Notes under the pieces: model-generated
What the model was told of the DNA's origin: nothing
The model's database searches: none
What the model saw: the letters and a program-made list of their open reading frames with translations, nothing else
Position numbers and translations under genes: made by a program
Part shown: positions 21,603-34,215 of the stretch, piece by piece
How positions within the stretch are numbered: the stretch's first letter is position 1
Layout: each line of letters begins with the position of its first letter
Assembly: GCA_017654935.2 (NCBI GenBank)
Contig: CM065713.1
Location: 21,754,599 to 21,818,598 of the forward strand
Reading direction: 5' to 3'
Origin: Phymorhynchus buccinoides
Lineage: Eukaryota > Mollusca > Gastropoda > Neogastropoda > Raphitomidae
DNA length: 64,000 bases

Positions 21603-22023
21603 CCCATGTCATAAAAAGCCTTGAAATCTGGGTCTGTTATCCAATGATCTTGTGTTCTTGATTTTAAGAAGTAAGGATAGGCCTTATTTAGACACGTCAC
21701 ACAGGAATTCCCAATATTGCAATCAAAATCTTTTCTCTACCCATGTAAGTTTAATGGAAAACTTAGGCTAAAAAATGGCTGGCGGTGAAAGGGTTAAGCT
21801 CTGCGAACTGCAAAGTAATGCTAATCAGAGCAGTCTTGGCGGCCCCAAGCAGTAACCGGAAATGTCCATTTCGTCGCTACAATGCCAGAAAGCGTTATCT
21901 TAATAGGGATAAAGGAGGCTTATACTAGTTATAGTACTTTATGGCTTTCAAACAACGAATTTTGAGAATGGACCGATCGAGAAACCAACTATCAATCGAA
22001 CTTCTAGCCGCATTTACGATTCA

Positions 22024-22477
22024 CAGGGTTCCCACATATCTCTGAAAGAAACATTCAAGGACTTTTCCAGGACCATGCTGGTAAATTTCAAGGACTGAAA
22101 ATACTGCTTGTAATAATGGATAATAAGCATTAACGTAGGAGGTGTGCTAATATCGAACTGTTCTAATTACTTGAAACTACAAAACCTGCACACACCAAAA
22201 GTCCACATGCAGTAGCATGGTCGTCTGCTGTCAGGCGGTCAAAAGTCTGAATTTAAAAAAAAAAAAGTGCTAACTTTCAGTTTTACTATATATATCTTCA
22301 AAGAGATCGAGTGTTGGCTTTGCTTGCTTGAAACTTGAGAATCTGGTAAGCAAATTAAGAAAATTCCAGGACTTTTCCAGGAGCTTTAGGGCCTGTGCTG
22401 TTTTTCCAGTACTTTTCAAGCCCTGGAAAAGGCCTTGCTAGTTTTCCAGGACTTTTCAAGGACTTGTGGGAACCCTG
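22024..22477 (+). mobile_element. MITE with CAGGGTTCCCACA ends
   Basis: Exact 6-bp flanks GATTCA on both sides (22018-22023, 22478-22483). Inner repeats read TTTCCAGGACTTTTC. No coding capacity. Confidence 0.88.
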
Positions 22478-22742
22478 GATTCAACGCAAAACCTAACCCC
22501 CCTACCCCCCACCGCCCAATTTTCTCAACAGATTTACACTGATCTCAAAAAATGACCCCCGGGGCCATCAAAAAGGAGGAAATCCTCCAATCGGAGGGAA
22601 AATCTCAACTCTGTGACATCCCCTCCCCCACAAAAATGGGGGATGGCAACGCGCTCTCTTCCTTGGAACAGCACGAATTTCACAGTGACAAGGAAATACA
22701 AAACAAAAATTAAATAAAAATACAGCACCTGTCCAATTTCAA

Positions 22743-22744
<2 letters not shown>

Positions 22745-22775
<31 letters not shown>

Positions 22776-22777
22776 TA
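22745..22777 (+). repeat. Poly-C tract
   Basis: About 32 consecutive C. Similar homopolymers occur at 26299-26323 (C) and 42486-42506 (G). Confidence 0.95.
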
Positions 22778-22779
22778 GT

Positions 22780-23726
22780 AAGTTGCTACGATGCTGCTCC
22801 AGAGGCTATAGAAGCTGAATCCTGCTTTGTATCATCAGTAGTGTTTGTTATTTGGTTTAAACAAAACATCTTTATTCAAAAACTTCCAAATAAAGGTTTC
22901 TCATTTGTGATGTTGTCACATCAGCAGATCATCAACAACAACAAATAAGGTTAATAAAGCGTCTCTCCAGATTGACACACACACACCCAAAACACAGTGC
23001 TGTGCCAACCAAAAATAAAACAATTGTCGTTTCAGAAAGACAATGGTAAAACAAACAATTTCAAACATAACTTCTTTTTTTAAAATATTTTTGAGGTTGT
23101 TGTTTTTTTAATATTCAAAGTCACACTAAATTATTCATATATCAGAGCAATGATATCGTTTCTCAAGTCAATCCCCAAAATATAAAAAAAAACAACAACA
23201 CATTTAATTTCCAATTACCTTCTTTCACCCTTCAAACACAAAAAGACAATTTATTTATTTTTTTTTTTTTTTTTTTTCATAGCCGAAATCAGCAAATTCG
23301 CTCAAAAGTTTGGGCCCTGGCATACGCATATGCCTGGACAATTCATTAAAACCTTACGTGCGAACAAACGCACAGAAAAGAAGAAACAAAACAAAAACAC
23401 AAAAAAACTAACACAACCACAAAAGCTTCTTTGTCATCCGAATGTTCGTCTTCTTGGTGGGGGATTTTTTTCAAAGACAGAACACGACACGCTTTAATTA
23501 TTTTGCATCGTCATGAAACCCTTACACAAGACATCATGTTGTTGCCTGTCTGTCGTTTCCGACAATGACTGCCAGATAGCAGAGAGGGCAGATACTATTC
23601 TGGCAGGCTGGGTGAGAATTAAGTTTATAGTGGAGATGCCTTGCCCAGGGTACATCCCCACTCTCTTGGGCCAAAGGGATTTGAGGACGAAAGTTGCCGT
23701 TGGGGAAGGTCCAAAACATCAACACC
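22780..23726. other. AT-rich intron, no gene seen
   Basis: A and T runs and no recognised element. A lone CAGACCTGTTTACCCC end at 23727 marks a broken CAGACCTG-family element. Confidence 0.45.
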
Positions 23727-24259
23727 CAGACCTGTTTACCCCTATTTTGCAAATTTTCCATTTCTGAAATAAAAAATAGTAATTTTGAAGGAAAAAAACC
23801 TGTAATCCAACGCGCGGCCGGTTCTTTTTCTTCACAAAACCCGATTAACAAGAAAACTATTTGTAATTACACAATTATATGCAAGCAATAGTGCACTGGG
23901 AGACCTTTAAAAACACTTTTTAAACCATGTATTTGCCTTTTCTTTGGTGTCTTTCCATCAGATTTTGGATCATTTGACCTAGAACTCTCACCACGCAGTC
24001 GCTTTGACGCCATCTTGAAACAGAATGAAAAGAAATTGACGCGCGTTGTATGCTGGGAACCGGAATGACTTTTCACCGCATTGTTTCAAAAGCATCGCTT
24101 GCCGACGCAACTGTAGTGGTGGGTTGTTGTTTTTTAGGATTTTGTTTTCGGGTCGTTTTTTTCCTCGCCGTAATTCTCGTAATTTGACTTTTGTTTCGTA
24201 ACAATTCCTGCAAAATCGCAACACCACACATAAATTCCCCCCCAAACAACAAAGCTCAC

Positions 24260-24397
24260 CTAAATCGGCGTCCTCCTCTTTTCTCAGCGGCTGGGTGATC
24301 GAGGCCCCTGGATTCTCGGCGAGGGTGTAGGGGGGGCTGCGACTGTCGGCGGCCAAGGCCTGCCCCAGGGCCTCCGACACTGAATAAGAACGTTCGC
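24260..24397 (-). CDS. ARHGEF11/12-like: Exon e10: linker after the C1 domain
   Basis: This 138-bp exon encodes ERSYSVSEALGQALAADSRS, then PPYTLAENPGASITQPLRKE and EDADL. The acceptor TTTCACAG is at 24398 and the donor TTAG|GTGAGC at 24259. Its two leading bases complete a Gly codon from e9 and its last base begins the first codon of e11. The segment is low-complexity and probably disordered. It is placed by its splice phases and codon-like composition more than by homology, since this linker is poorly conserved. Confidence 0.88.
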
Positions 24398-24547
24398 CTG
24401 TGAAACACACACGCCACCGCCGCCACAACACGCAGGCAGGCGGCGCCTAGCTAACATTAGTCGAGGGTAGGGGAGGGCAGCAAGACACAGGGGGGAGAGA
24501 ACAAACACAACACAACACGGCAAGGGCAAGTAAGCACACTTGAGTCC

Positions 24548-24890
24548 CAGACCTGCTTACCCCCTACACCACAAGTCTTGAGTAGTCTGGATAGCTGAAA
24601 TGAGTAGTTTTGGTGTGAAATGTATAGTCCTATTCCAGGCATGGGAATTGTCAGAGACAAAAAACTCTGAAAAGCCCCCCAACTGAAGTATTTTAGTAAC
24701 AAAAACGAAGTATTTAGTAACAATTTCAATTTTTTTTAACAATTCCCATGCCTGTATTCATTAGAACCACCAAACACTGCTCATTGAAAATGAGTAGCAA
24801 TCAAGAATTAAAGAGAATTGTTATCAATTTTGAAGAGTAGTAGAGGTCCAAATTGAGTAGAATACTACTCGAAAAGAGTAAACAGGTCTG
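24548..24890 (+). mobile_element. CAGACCTG MITE with a nested MITE
   Basis: The family body is interrupted at TAGTCCTATTC by the element 24636-24754. Right end GTAAACAGGTCTG. Confidence 0.85.
24636..24754 (+). mobile_element. Nested 119-bp MITE, CAGGCATGGGAATTGT ends
   Basis: Inverted ends CAGGCATGGGAATTGT and ACAATTCCCATGCCTG, flanked by TATTC on both sides (5-bp duplication of host sequence). Confidence 0.88.
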
Positions 24891-25353
24891 CTTGACTAAA
24901 CCTAAGTCTTCAAGCTAGCGGAAAAAAAGTTGTAAGCATTTGTCTTCAAACTACCCACACACAAAAAAGGGTTTTAGTCTTCAAACAGAGGAAAAAAAGG
25001 ATTTTAAGCATTGAAATGAACATGGGTGCTCTTGGAAAATTAAAAACATCCTGCAGGCCCTGGCGGAGTACAGGGACAGTGCCCCTCCTGGGGGTTCCGG
25101 GGGGCAATGACCCCTGCAAGCTGAAGGGAAACAACAGTCTCCAATGTAACTGACAGGCTCTCGTTGCACTTTCACTTCTGGCTAAACTTCATGACCTCTA
25201 TGACCAGCAAAATTCATCTTCTCAAATTCTCATAATCCGGCGACGCCGGCTCCAAGCAATTTTTTAAAAATCCTGAACTTCAGGACATCCTGAAAGCAGT
25301 AGCACCCATGGATTAATTATTAATCTTCAAACAGCTCAAAAAGAACCCACCCA

Positions 25354-26166
25354 CAGACCTGTTTACCCTTATAATGAAAAACCCGGAATTTGCCACAAAA
25401 AACCTCGGAATTTGAGAACAAAAACCGGAATTCACATGATCTGTACACGACTCGCGATAAAGCGGTTTCTTCTTCTTCTCCTTTCCGCGAACATCGGCGT
25501 CGATTTTCAATATTGTGATGATTTCTTGGCTCAATTTCGCCAGAAAAGTTTTATTAGTAAATTCAGTCACTAATTCTTAGTCAATTTTAGTATAAAACAA
25601 GCTGGAAAAAGCAAAATACCTGGAAATGTCCACGATCGGACAGAGAAAAATCACTCAGCCGCGGATCGGCGGATGCTAAGTTGCAACTCGGCGCCATCGC
25701 GATCAATTTTCACTTCATTTTCCGTTGAAAATTTCAAAATTCTCACATCATCGTATTTTCCAGTGATAATATCATCTAAATTGACTCATTTCAAGCCCTA
25801 ATTACAATCTCTACCATTAAAAAAACTGCCTGGAAAGCTCTTCGAATCGACAGTAAAAGTCTGACCGCCATTTCCTCAGTCCCGAAATAGATCGACCAAA
25901 ATAAAAACATTATTTCACCCCTTTAACCAATGAAAATGCAGCATTTAATGCATGTGACGTCAAGAACAACCCCTTTTCTGATGACGTAGTGTGTTAGGTA
26001 CACGTTTCGGTCAACCCTTGCGTCTTTTCATACGAACGGAAACAAATAATAGACGTTTTTTCGAAATCCGGAATTTTCAGTGTTCACCCGGAATTTACTA
26101 TTTTACCCGGAATTTTAGCAAATTTCCGGAATAATTCCGGCTAAACCGGAATGGTAAACAGGTCTG
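25354..26166 (+). mobile_element. Larger CAGACCTG-ended element with CCGGAATT body
   Basis: Ends CAGACCTGTTTACC and GGTAAACAGGTCTG with exact 6-bp flanks CACCCA. The body differs from the shorter CAGACCTG MITEs and has repeated CCGGAATT words. A deleted copy is at 51233-51708. No domain is recognised in its frames. Confidence 0.87.
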
Positions 26167-26282
26167 CACCCACCCAAAAATAAAGAAAAAGAAAAAAAAA
26201 GGTTTTAAGCATTAACCCAACAAAAACGTGTTTTCCACTGAAAGATTAAACGTAAACATACAATGCTTCCATCAAAAGTTTT

Positions 26283-26707
26283 GGCAAAGGTAAAGATGTG
26301 CCCCCCCCCCCCCCCCCCCCCCCTGCATTTCTCGGTTAATTGTATTTTTCCGTTTTTGCCTTTCTTACCATACATAAAGCTGTATTTTAGGAACATTTTC
26401 AGCTAATTCTCTTTTTGGAATACTAGCCCTAACCCTAACCCTAGCCCTAAACCTAACCCTACCCCCCACTATGTACTGCAGTACACCGCGATTTGTCACA
26501 GTTGTAGTTCGTTGCGTTTTTCCGTCTTATAGGGTGGGGGGTAGGGTTAGGGTTAGGGCTAGAGTTAGGGATAGGGTTAGTATTCCAAAAAGGTTATTAG
26601 CTAAAAAGGTTCCTAAAATACAGCTTTATGTATGGTAAGAAAGGCAAAAACGGAAAAATACAATTAACCGACAAATGTAGGGGGGTGGGCACATCTTGAC
26701 CTTTACC
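26283..26707. mobile_element. Foldback element with telomere-like CCCTAA units
   Basis: Long inverted arms (GCTGTATTTTAGGAACATTT, TTTGGAATACTA, then CCCTAACC-type units) surround a roughly 60-bp loop with TGTACTGCAGTACA. Flanked by AAAGTTTT on both sides (8 bp). A second copy is at 56940-57321. Confidence 0.83.
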
Positions 26708-26904
26708 AAAGTTTTCATCACATTGATTAAACAGAAGAAAACAACAAACGTATTAAAGCAACTACGGTACACGCTTCACCTTCACTCCCAAAACACAATC
26801 ATGATCATTCAGAAGGTAAATCTAACATACACATCGAAGAAGAAAAGAAAAGAAAGATGAACCGAACAGCGAATGTGATTGCTTTCTGTTGATCAAGGGG
26901 CGAA

Positions 26905-27105
26905 AATGGTGTTTTACGTCCTCTTGGTCTGAATCAGACACATATGGGACATTTGTAAATACAAATATGGTGGGAACAATACTGGAGGCAATGCCCGGAG
27001 GCAGTTCGAAACCAGTAAAGTCCCGATTTTTTGAATTAATACAGATAGGTGTAGCGGTAACCACGCCTCGGTTAAACCTCATCGGCTATGGCATCGCTAC
27101 AAGTA
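26905..27105 (+). repeat. Interspersed repeat, GTTACGTCCTCTTGGTCTGA family
   Basis: Second copy of 12430-12632, about 95% alike by eye. Confidence 0.75.
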
Positions 27106-27384
27106 TGTATATGCTGTGATAGAACAAATTCTTTCTGTTGATCAAACCTCCAAAATGTGTTCAAATAAAAGAAGGGAAGGGATGGGGTGGGGTGGAGTAT
27201 GATTTACTTTTCACAAATTTCAAACCGTTTAATAAAATTACAAGTGGCAAACCATCCCAGGCTTTCTCTTGAAAAAAAAAAGATAAATGCAAGGTATGTC
27301 GAGTTCTTCTTACTTACACCCCCTATCCCGTTCTTCTATCACTCAAAATCTAAGGACAAAACTTTAAAAAAACAAAAAAAACAG

Positions 27385-27593
27385 CAGACCTGTTTACCCC
27401 CTACACAAGTCTTGAGTAGTCTGGATAACTGAAATGAGTAGTTTTGGTGCGAAATGTGTCGTTTTATTAATTAAACCATCAAACAATGTTCACTGAAAAT
27501 GAGTAGAATCTAGCATTGTTATCAATTTTGAAGAGTAGTAGAGGTCCAAATTGGGTAGAATACTACTCGAAAAGAGCATAGTAAACAGGTCTG
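27385..27593 (+). mobile_element. CAGACCTG MITE
   Basis: Complete copy, CAGACCTGTTTACCCCCTAC to GTAAACAGGTCTG. No clear flanking duplication. Confidence 0.87.
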
Positions 27594-28611
27594 TCACACC
27601 AAAAACAACACATAATTTATAGTCTGCCGCACATGCTGTTTTGCACACAAGAATTAGAACCAAAATCAACAGGATGCCGAAGGTTTCAAACCAATTCACA
27701 TTCTAACTTCCACATTTAAAGCTCACAGACATGCAGTTGTAAACGTCTTCAGATACGCTTGGCTTTGATTGCGTTGTTCAGATGAGCATACATTTATGCC
27801 ATAAATGCAGTGAAAGGGATAATTTTCTGGATTTCTATTTTGCTTTTGAAATAAAAAGATGCTCAGAAATGAAAAAAAAATGTCTGCAAAACGAGACTTT
27901 GAACTGAGTCGAACTAGGAAATGATGACACAGACCGATGCCGATGTCAATGCGCTCATGTCGGACGCATGAACCGCACACAGATGTGTCAAACTGTACCT
28001 TTCATTCATTTCCTCTGCAAGACTCTGTATACTTAAAAATGGCTGCGAAAGTCAAAAGACTGAACTCCAACAATCACAAAAACTCTCAGAACAACAAGAA
28101 TGACGGACGGTCGTGCCCCAATCACTATTCGAACTAGTTCTTGAGTTGACGTCAGAGTTTTTGTCTTCTGCGTCACAAGTAACAACGTCACAAGTCCAAC
28201 ATTTTCTCGATTACATTCCGACTCGAGACTTGAGACGACATCAAATCCCGCACTTCAAATAAAATATTCTGTCAATTGCGGCTTCAGGTGATTTGGAGAC
28301 AATAAAACTTTTAGCTTTTAAAAAGACAGTGAGAGAACAAAGTTATTCTTTTCAAACTACATGTTGTCAACAAAAGCTGGGGGAGGGAAGATAAATGCGG
28401 CTGCACGGATGAGGTAGCCGATTTAAAACGATTTTTCAGCAATGCCAGAGGCTGTCTGTGCAAAACAAGACACATAAACTCATTCTACCGCATTTACGAA
28501 GGACTCCAGTAAACTCCTTCGCAAACAATAACATATTTTCTGCCCTCCTTTAGGCGCTACGAGGTAAAAGAGATTATAAAAAAACCCATCTTCAGATCAA
28601 AATGAAGCGTC
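27594..28611. other. Intron without a recognised feature
   Basis: No exon with a fitting phase and no repeat edge seen. Confidence 0.45.
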
Positions 28612-31383
28612 TGGGTGTGAGTATGAGTGTGTTTGTACGCCTATGAGAGAGAGAGAGAATGCCTGTGTGCACTTCTGGGTGTGAGTATGAGTGTGTTTGT
28701 ACGCCTATGAGAGAGAGAGAATGCCTGTGTGCGTGTGTCTGGGTGTGAGTATGAGTGTGTTTGTACGCCTATGAGAGAGAGAGAATGCCTGTGTGCATGT
28801 CTGGGTAGTATGAGTGTGTTTGTACGCCTATGAGAGCAGAGAGAGAATGCCTGTGTGCATGTGTCTGGGTGTGAGTGAGTGTGTTTGTACGCCTATGATG
28901 AGAGAGAATGCCTGTGTGTGTGTCTGGGTGTGAGTATGAGTGTGTTTGTACGCCTATGAGAGAAAGAGAATGCCTGTGTGCACGTGTCTGGATGTGAGTT
29001 AAGTGTGTTTGTACGCCTATGAGAAAAAGAATGCCTGTGTGCACGTGTCTGGGTATATGAGTGTGTTTGTACGCCTATGAGAGAGAGAGAATGCCTGTGT
29101 GCACTGTCTTGTGAGTATCAGTGTGTTTGTACATATGAGAGAGAGAAACAGCCTGTGTGTCTATATTACTGTTTTTACGTGTGTAGAAGAGTGCCTGTAT
29201 GCACGTGTTTTAGTAAGTGTGTTTGTACATGAGAGAGTAGAGAATGCCTGTGTGCATTGTCTGGGTGAAACTGTGTTTGTACGCCTTTGAAAACAGAGAA
29301 TTGTGTGCACGTGTCTGGGTGTGAAATGAGTTTTTGTACGCCTATAGAGAGAGAGAGAATGCCTGTTGCACGTGTCTGGGTGTGAAAGTTGTACGCATGA
29401 TTTTGCACGTGTCTAAGTGTGATTGTTTTGTAGCCTATGAGAGAGAGAGAATCCTGTGTGCACGTGTCTGGGTGTGAGGAGAAGATAAATGAGAGAGAGA
29501 ATGCCTGTGTGCACGGATCTGGGTGTAGAAGTGTGTTTGTACGATAGAGAAAGAGACCCTGTTGCAGCCTGGGTGTGAGTGTGTTTGTACGCCTATGAGA
29601 GAGAGAGAGATGCCTGTGTGCAAAACAAGGTGTGATAAAGTGTGTTTGTACGCCTAATTAGAGAAGGACACCAGCTGCACGCTCCATATGAGTGTGTTTG
29701 TACGCAAACAATAACATATTTCCTTCCCCTCCTCATTTTTGTACTGAGAGAGAGAGAATGCCTGTGTGCAGTGTCTGGGTGTATAAATAAAACACGCCTA
29801 TGAGAGAGAGAGAAATGCCTGTGTGCATGTGTCTGGGTGTGAGTATGAGTGTGTTTGTACGCCTATGAGAGAGAGAGAGAATGCCTGTGTGCACGTGTCT
29901 GGGTGTGAGTATGAGTGTGTTTGTACGCCTATGAGAGAGAGAGAATGCCTGTGTGCACATGTCTGGGTGTGAGTATGAGTGTGTTTGTACGCCTATGAGA
30001 GAGAGAGAATGCCTGTGTGCACGTGTCTGGGTGTGAGTATGAGTGTGTTTGTACGCCTATGAGAGAGAGAGAATGCCTGTGTGCACGTGTCTGGGTGTGA
30101 GTATGAGTGTTTGTACGCCTATGAGAGAGAGAGAGAATGCCTGTGTGCACGTGTCTGGGTGTGAGTATGAGTGTGTTTGTACGCCTATGAGAGAGAGAGA
30201 ATGCCTGTGTGCACGTGTCTGGGTGTGAGTATGAGTGTGTTTGTACGCCTATGAGAGAGAGAGAATGCCTGTGTGCACGTGTCTGGGTGTGAGTATGAGT
30301 GTGTTTGTACGCCTATGAGAGAGAGAGAATGCCTGTGTGCACGTGTCTGGGTGTGAGTATGAGTGTGTTTGTACGCCTATGAGAGAGAGAGAATGCCTGT
30401 GTGCACGTGTCTGGGTGTGAGTATGAGTGTGTTTGTACGCCTATGAGAGAGAGAGAGAGAGAGAATGCCTGTGTGCACATGTCTGGGTGTGAGTATGAGT
30501 GTGTTTGTACGCCTATGAGAGAGAGAGAGAATGCCTGTGTGCACGTGTCTGGGTGTGAGTACCAGTGTGTTTGTACGCCTATGAGAGAGAGAGAATGCCT
30601 GTGTGCACGTGTCTGGGTGTGAGTATGAGTGTGTTTGTACGCCTATGAGAGAGAGAGAATGCCTGTGTGCACGTGTCTGGGTGTGAGTATGAGTGTGTTT
30701 GTACGCCTATGAGAGAGAGAGAATGCCTGTGTGCACGTGTCTGGGTGTGAGTATGAGTGTGTTTGTACGCCTATGAGAGAGAGAGAATGCCTGTGTGCAC
30801 GTGTCTGGGTGTGAGTATGAGTGTGTTTGTACACCTATGAGAGAGAGAGAATGCCTGTGTGCACGTGTCTGGGTGTGAGTATGAGTGTGTTTGTACGCCT
30901 ATGAGAGAGAGAGAATGCCTGTGTGCACATGTCTGGGTGTGAGTATGAGTGTGTTTGTACGCCTATGAGAGAGAGAGAATGCCTGTGTGCACGTGTCTGG
31001 GTGTGAGTATGAGTGTGTTTGTACGCCTATGAGAGAGAGAGAATGCCTGTGTGCACGTGTCTGGGTGTGAGTACCAGTGTGTTTGTACGCCTATGAGAGA
31101 GAGAGAATGCCTGTGTGCACGTGTCTGGGTGTGAGTATGAGTGTGTTTGTACGCCTATGAGAGAGAGAGAATGCCTGTGTGCACGTGTCTGGGTGTGAGT
31201 ATGAGTGTGTTTGTACGCCTATGAGAGAGAGAGAATGCCTGTGTGCACGTGTCTGGGTGTGAGTATGAGTGTGTTTGTACGCCTATGAGAGAGAGAGAAT
31301 GCCTGTGTGCACGTGTCTGGGTGTGAGTATGAGTGTGTTTGTACGCCTATGAGAGAGAGAGAATGCCTGTGTGCACGTGTGTG
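28612..31383 (+). repeat. 64-bp minisatellite (GTCTGGGTGTGAGTATGAGT unit)
   Basis: Units consist of GTCTGGGTGTGAGTATGAGT, GTGTTTGTACGCCTATGAGA, (GA)n and ATGCCTGTGTGCACGT. From about 29815 to 31383 roughly 25 units are near-identical with an exact 64-bp period. Units from 28612 to 29815 are broken by many small indels. Open frames on both strands are repeat artefacts. Confidence 0.95.
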
Positions 31384-32079
31384 TCCATGTTGTAATCCCA
31401 AATTGCTTTTTCACCTTTATATTTCGGCTCAATTTATTTACACAATTGTGATGGTGCGTGGGAAAAGTGTGTACACCTAGTCGCTCAGAATGTTTTGAGC
31501 AAAAGCCAAAAATAGTCAACAACCCCCAAAATATAGAATTTTCTATTCTGGGCATATTGTTTGTCTATGAGAGATGTGTTCTACCAGTATCCACAACATG
31601 AAAGACAAATTTGTGCAATGATTTCTTTGTTTATTTGATTGTTTTCTAAATCAAGTCAATAGAAACAAACGAGAGAGAAAGAATTGTATCTTCTGGGTGT
31701 GAGTACCATTTCTGCAAATGATCTATTTCGAATGCCAAACTTCAAATACGCCTATAAAATAGAAGAACTAGACAAGTGTAACTCAATTCGGTTTTCTGTG
31801 CCTATGAACAAGGAAATCTTGTGCTCCACCATGAAAAAGTTACGCCTAAATCTCAATTTATGCCAAAATGGGTGTGAGTATGTGTGTTTGTACCCATGCA
31901 CTGTCACATATGATAACTATTCATTATCTGCGCAATATCAGCACAATCGCTTTCAACCCTCGTGCATTCACATTTGTACGCCTATTGAAAATTCTCTCCT
32001 ACTCTTTAAGGTGGGTTTTTCTCTCCACATTTTTGAGAAAATCTGTCTTATGAAGAGCACTGAGCCTATGAGCTCATAC

Positions 32080-32131
32080 GCTGAGCACAGGGATGAATGC
32101 GGAGGCCCTCTTGCCACGCTTGTTGCCGGTA
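32080..32131 (-). pseudogene. Fragment of exon e9 (copy 1)
   Basis: About 50 bp match the KRGKRASAFIPVLS part of e9 (34846-34893). It lies about 2.8 kb from the real exon, on the same strand, without usable splice borders. Confidence 0.8.
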
Positions 32132-32758
32132 GTGAAAAACTCGTTCATAGTGCATGCATAATAGGAAAGAAGAATGCTTTGTGTGTGTGATGGAGCGTGT
32201 TTGTACGCCTATGAGAGAGAGAGAATGCTAGGTGGGGGTGTCTGGGTGTGAGTATGAGTGTGTTTGTACGCCTATGAGAGAGAGAGAATGCCTGTGTGCA
32301 GTATGTGTCCATGTTGTAATCCCAAATTGCTTTTTCACCTTTTTTCGGCCGACATGAATACAAGGAGGCAACTTCCAGCTGGCAAGCTTTGGCCGACTTG
32401 AATGCAAGAGGGTTAACTCAATTGAGTCGCATACAAAATGTGCCTAGTTTCTCCCTCAAATTGCATTATTTTTTTTACCATTTTCTAAAAATAGCCAAAA
32501 AATCAAATGTACACACACAAACACAGACCTGTTTACCCCCTACACAAGTCTTGAGTAGTCTGGAATCTTTGCTCCACCAAATGAGTCTCAAGTTTATGGT
32601 GCAAAATGTGTAGTTTGCACTATTCTATTCATTAACCATCAGCACAATGTTTCAACCCTGAAAATGATTAAAATTCTCTCCTACTCTTTATGGGTTTTTC
32701 TCTCCAATTTTTGAAAAATCTGTCTTATGAAGCGCACTGAGCCTATGAGCTCATACGC

Positions 32759-32808
32759 TGAGCACAGGGATGAAGGCGGAGGCCCTCTTGCCACGCTTGT
32801 TGCCGGTA
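32759..32808 (-). pseudogene. Fragment of exon e9 (copy 2)
   Basis: Same exon piece as at 32080-32131, here closer to the parent (NKRGKRASAFIPVLS reads through). It sits in the second half of the segmental duplication. Confidence 0.8.
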
Positions 32809-33311
32809 GTGAAAAACTCGTTCATAGTGCATGCATAATAAACTTTGTGTGTGATGGAAATGCCAAACAGAGGAGAGGAGGGGGGGCACAAGTGGGGAGC
32901 AAACATACGGCCGGTTTTGGCCGACATGAATACAAGGAGGCAACTTCCAGCTGGCAAGCTTTGGCCGACTTGAATGCAAGAGGGTTAACTCAATTGAGTC
33001 GTACAAAATGACGTAAGATTGCATTATTTTTTTTATCATTTTCTAAAAATAGCCAAAAAATCAAATGTACACACACAAACATGCAACGTGTACCGAGTGA
33101 AAGATAAAAAAAAATAATTATTTTTAAAGACTTCTTACTTCGAACGAGTGAGCCGCGTATATTTGACGGATGTAAACAATCTGATGAAATGCGCTTCGTC
33201 GGGAAAACAAAAACTTCCAACTCCACGGGCTGACCACTCTGCTATGATCTTGATCTAGCATCACAAAGCCACTCAGGTTTTGATCGACTCGGTAGACCCA
33301 CCCCCAGTTTC

Positions 33312-33557
33312 TTAACCCTTTCAGCGCCAACGTCGCATTTTTGCACCACAATGATTTAACACCCATGTCACTAAAAGGCATCAAATCAGGGTCTGTTATC
33401 CAAAGACCCTGTTCTCTTAATTTTGGGAGCTAAGGATAGGCCTTACTTTAAATATGTCACAGAAGAATCCCCAATATTACAGACATAATTTTTTTTCTAC
33501 CCAGGTAAGTTTAATGGAATTTTTTTCCTGAAAAATGGCTGGCGGCGAAAGGGTTAA
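33312..33557 (+). mobile_element. TTAA/CCCTTTCACCGCCA element
   Basis: Complete copy, TTAACCCTTTCAGCGCCAAC to GGCGGCGAAAGGGTTAA. Confidence 0.87.
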
Positions 33558-33593
33558 TGGATTTACACTTATCTCAAGAACAGCCCTGCTGGC

Positions 33594-33980
33594 TTAACCC
33601 TTTCACCGCCAATGTCGCATTTCTGCACCACATTGGCTTACCATCCAGGGCCTGCATTCACGTTGAGATAGCATGAGACTTAGCATGAAGCTCTTCCAAA
33701 ACTCCTATTAAATCCTACAGGACATTGGAAGAGCTTCTAAAATAGCATCATGCCAAGTTTCATGCTATCTCAACGTGAATACAGGCCCAGGTCACTAAAA
33801 GGCATCAAATGAGGGCTTGCTATACAAAGACCCTATTTTCTTAATTTTGGGAGGTAAGGATAGGCCTAATGTTATACATGTCACAGAGGAATTCCCAATA
33901 TTGTTGATAATTTGTTTTTCTCTACCCAGACAAGTTTAATGGTATTATTGGCTGAAAATGGTTGGCGGTGAAAGGGTTAA
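33594..33980 (+). mobile_element. TTAA/CCCTTTCACCGCCA element with nested palindromic MITE
   Basis: Host copy 33594-33980 is split by 33646-33788, a diverged copy of the palindrome at 16627-16783 (CATTCACGTTGAGATAGCAT … TCTCAACGTGAATACAGGCC). Confidence 0.83.
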
Positions 33981-34134
33981 AGACACACTGACGCACCACG
34001 ATTAAGTCCCTTGTTTTTTTCTGGGTAGCTGTGACCAACATACAAATGCCCCCAACTTCAAATTGAAGCTGCTCTTTTAAATGATGCTTCGTTTTCAATT
34101 TGGGGGCATTTGTAAGGGAGTCAAACCTGGTCAA

Positions 34135-34215
34135 AACAAGATTTCTTACCAGCTATAAGAGGGAAAACACGTGAAACCCGTGATTTTGACACGTGATCTG
34201 GTGGGTCTTGAAGAA
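34135..34215 (-). mobile_element. Fragment of the palindromic AGACCCACC…ACACGTGAT MITE
   Basis: ATTTCTTACCAGCTATAAGA, GGGAAAACACGTGA and GACACGTGATCTGGTGGGTC match the element at 47447-47571 in inverted order. Confidence 0.6.

Larger units (their letters stand above)
20763..21797 (+). mobile_element. TTAA/CCCTTTCACCGCCA element split by a CAGGGATGC element
   Basis: The host copy runs from TTAACCCTTTCACCGCCGAT to GGCGGTGAAAGGGTTAA and is interrupted within its ACACCCATGTCAC core by the element at 20819-21602. Confidence 0.85.
31684..33080. repeat. Mosaic region: interleaved repeat words plus an imperfect segmental duplication
   Basis: 31985-32500 and 32664-33080 share long words (TCTCTCCTACTCTTTA, GCCTATGAGCTCATACGCTG, CAACTTCCAGCTGGCAAGCT, TCTAAAAATAGCCAAAAAAT). 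Minisatellite words from 28612-31383 are threaded through 31684-32310, and words of the CAGACCTG MITE through 32524-32660. Both copies hold a fragment of exon e9. Confidence 0.7.

Noticed and set aside
31684..32190. 168-codon plus-strand frame
   Set aside because: It crosses the mosaic region, and part of it is antisense to a fragment of exon e9.
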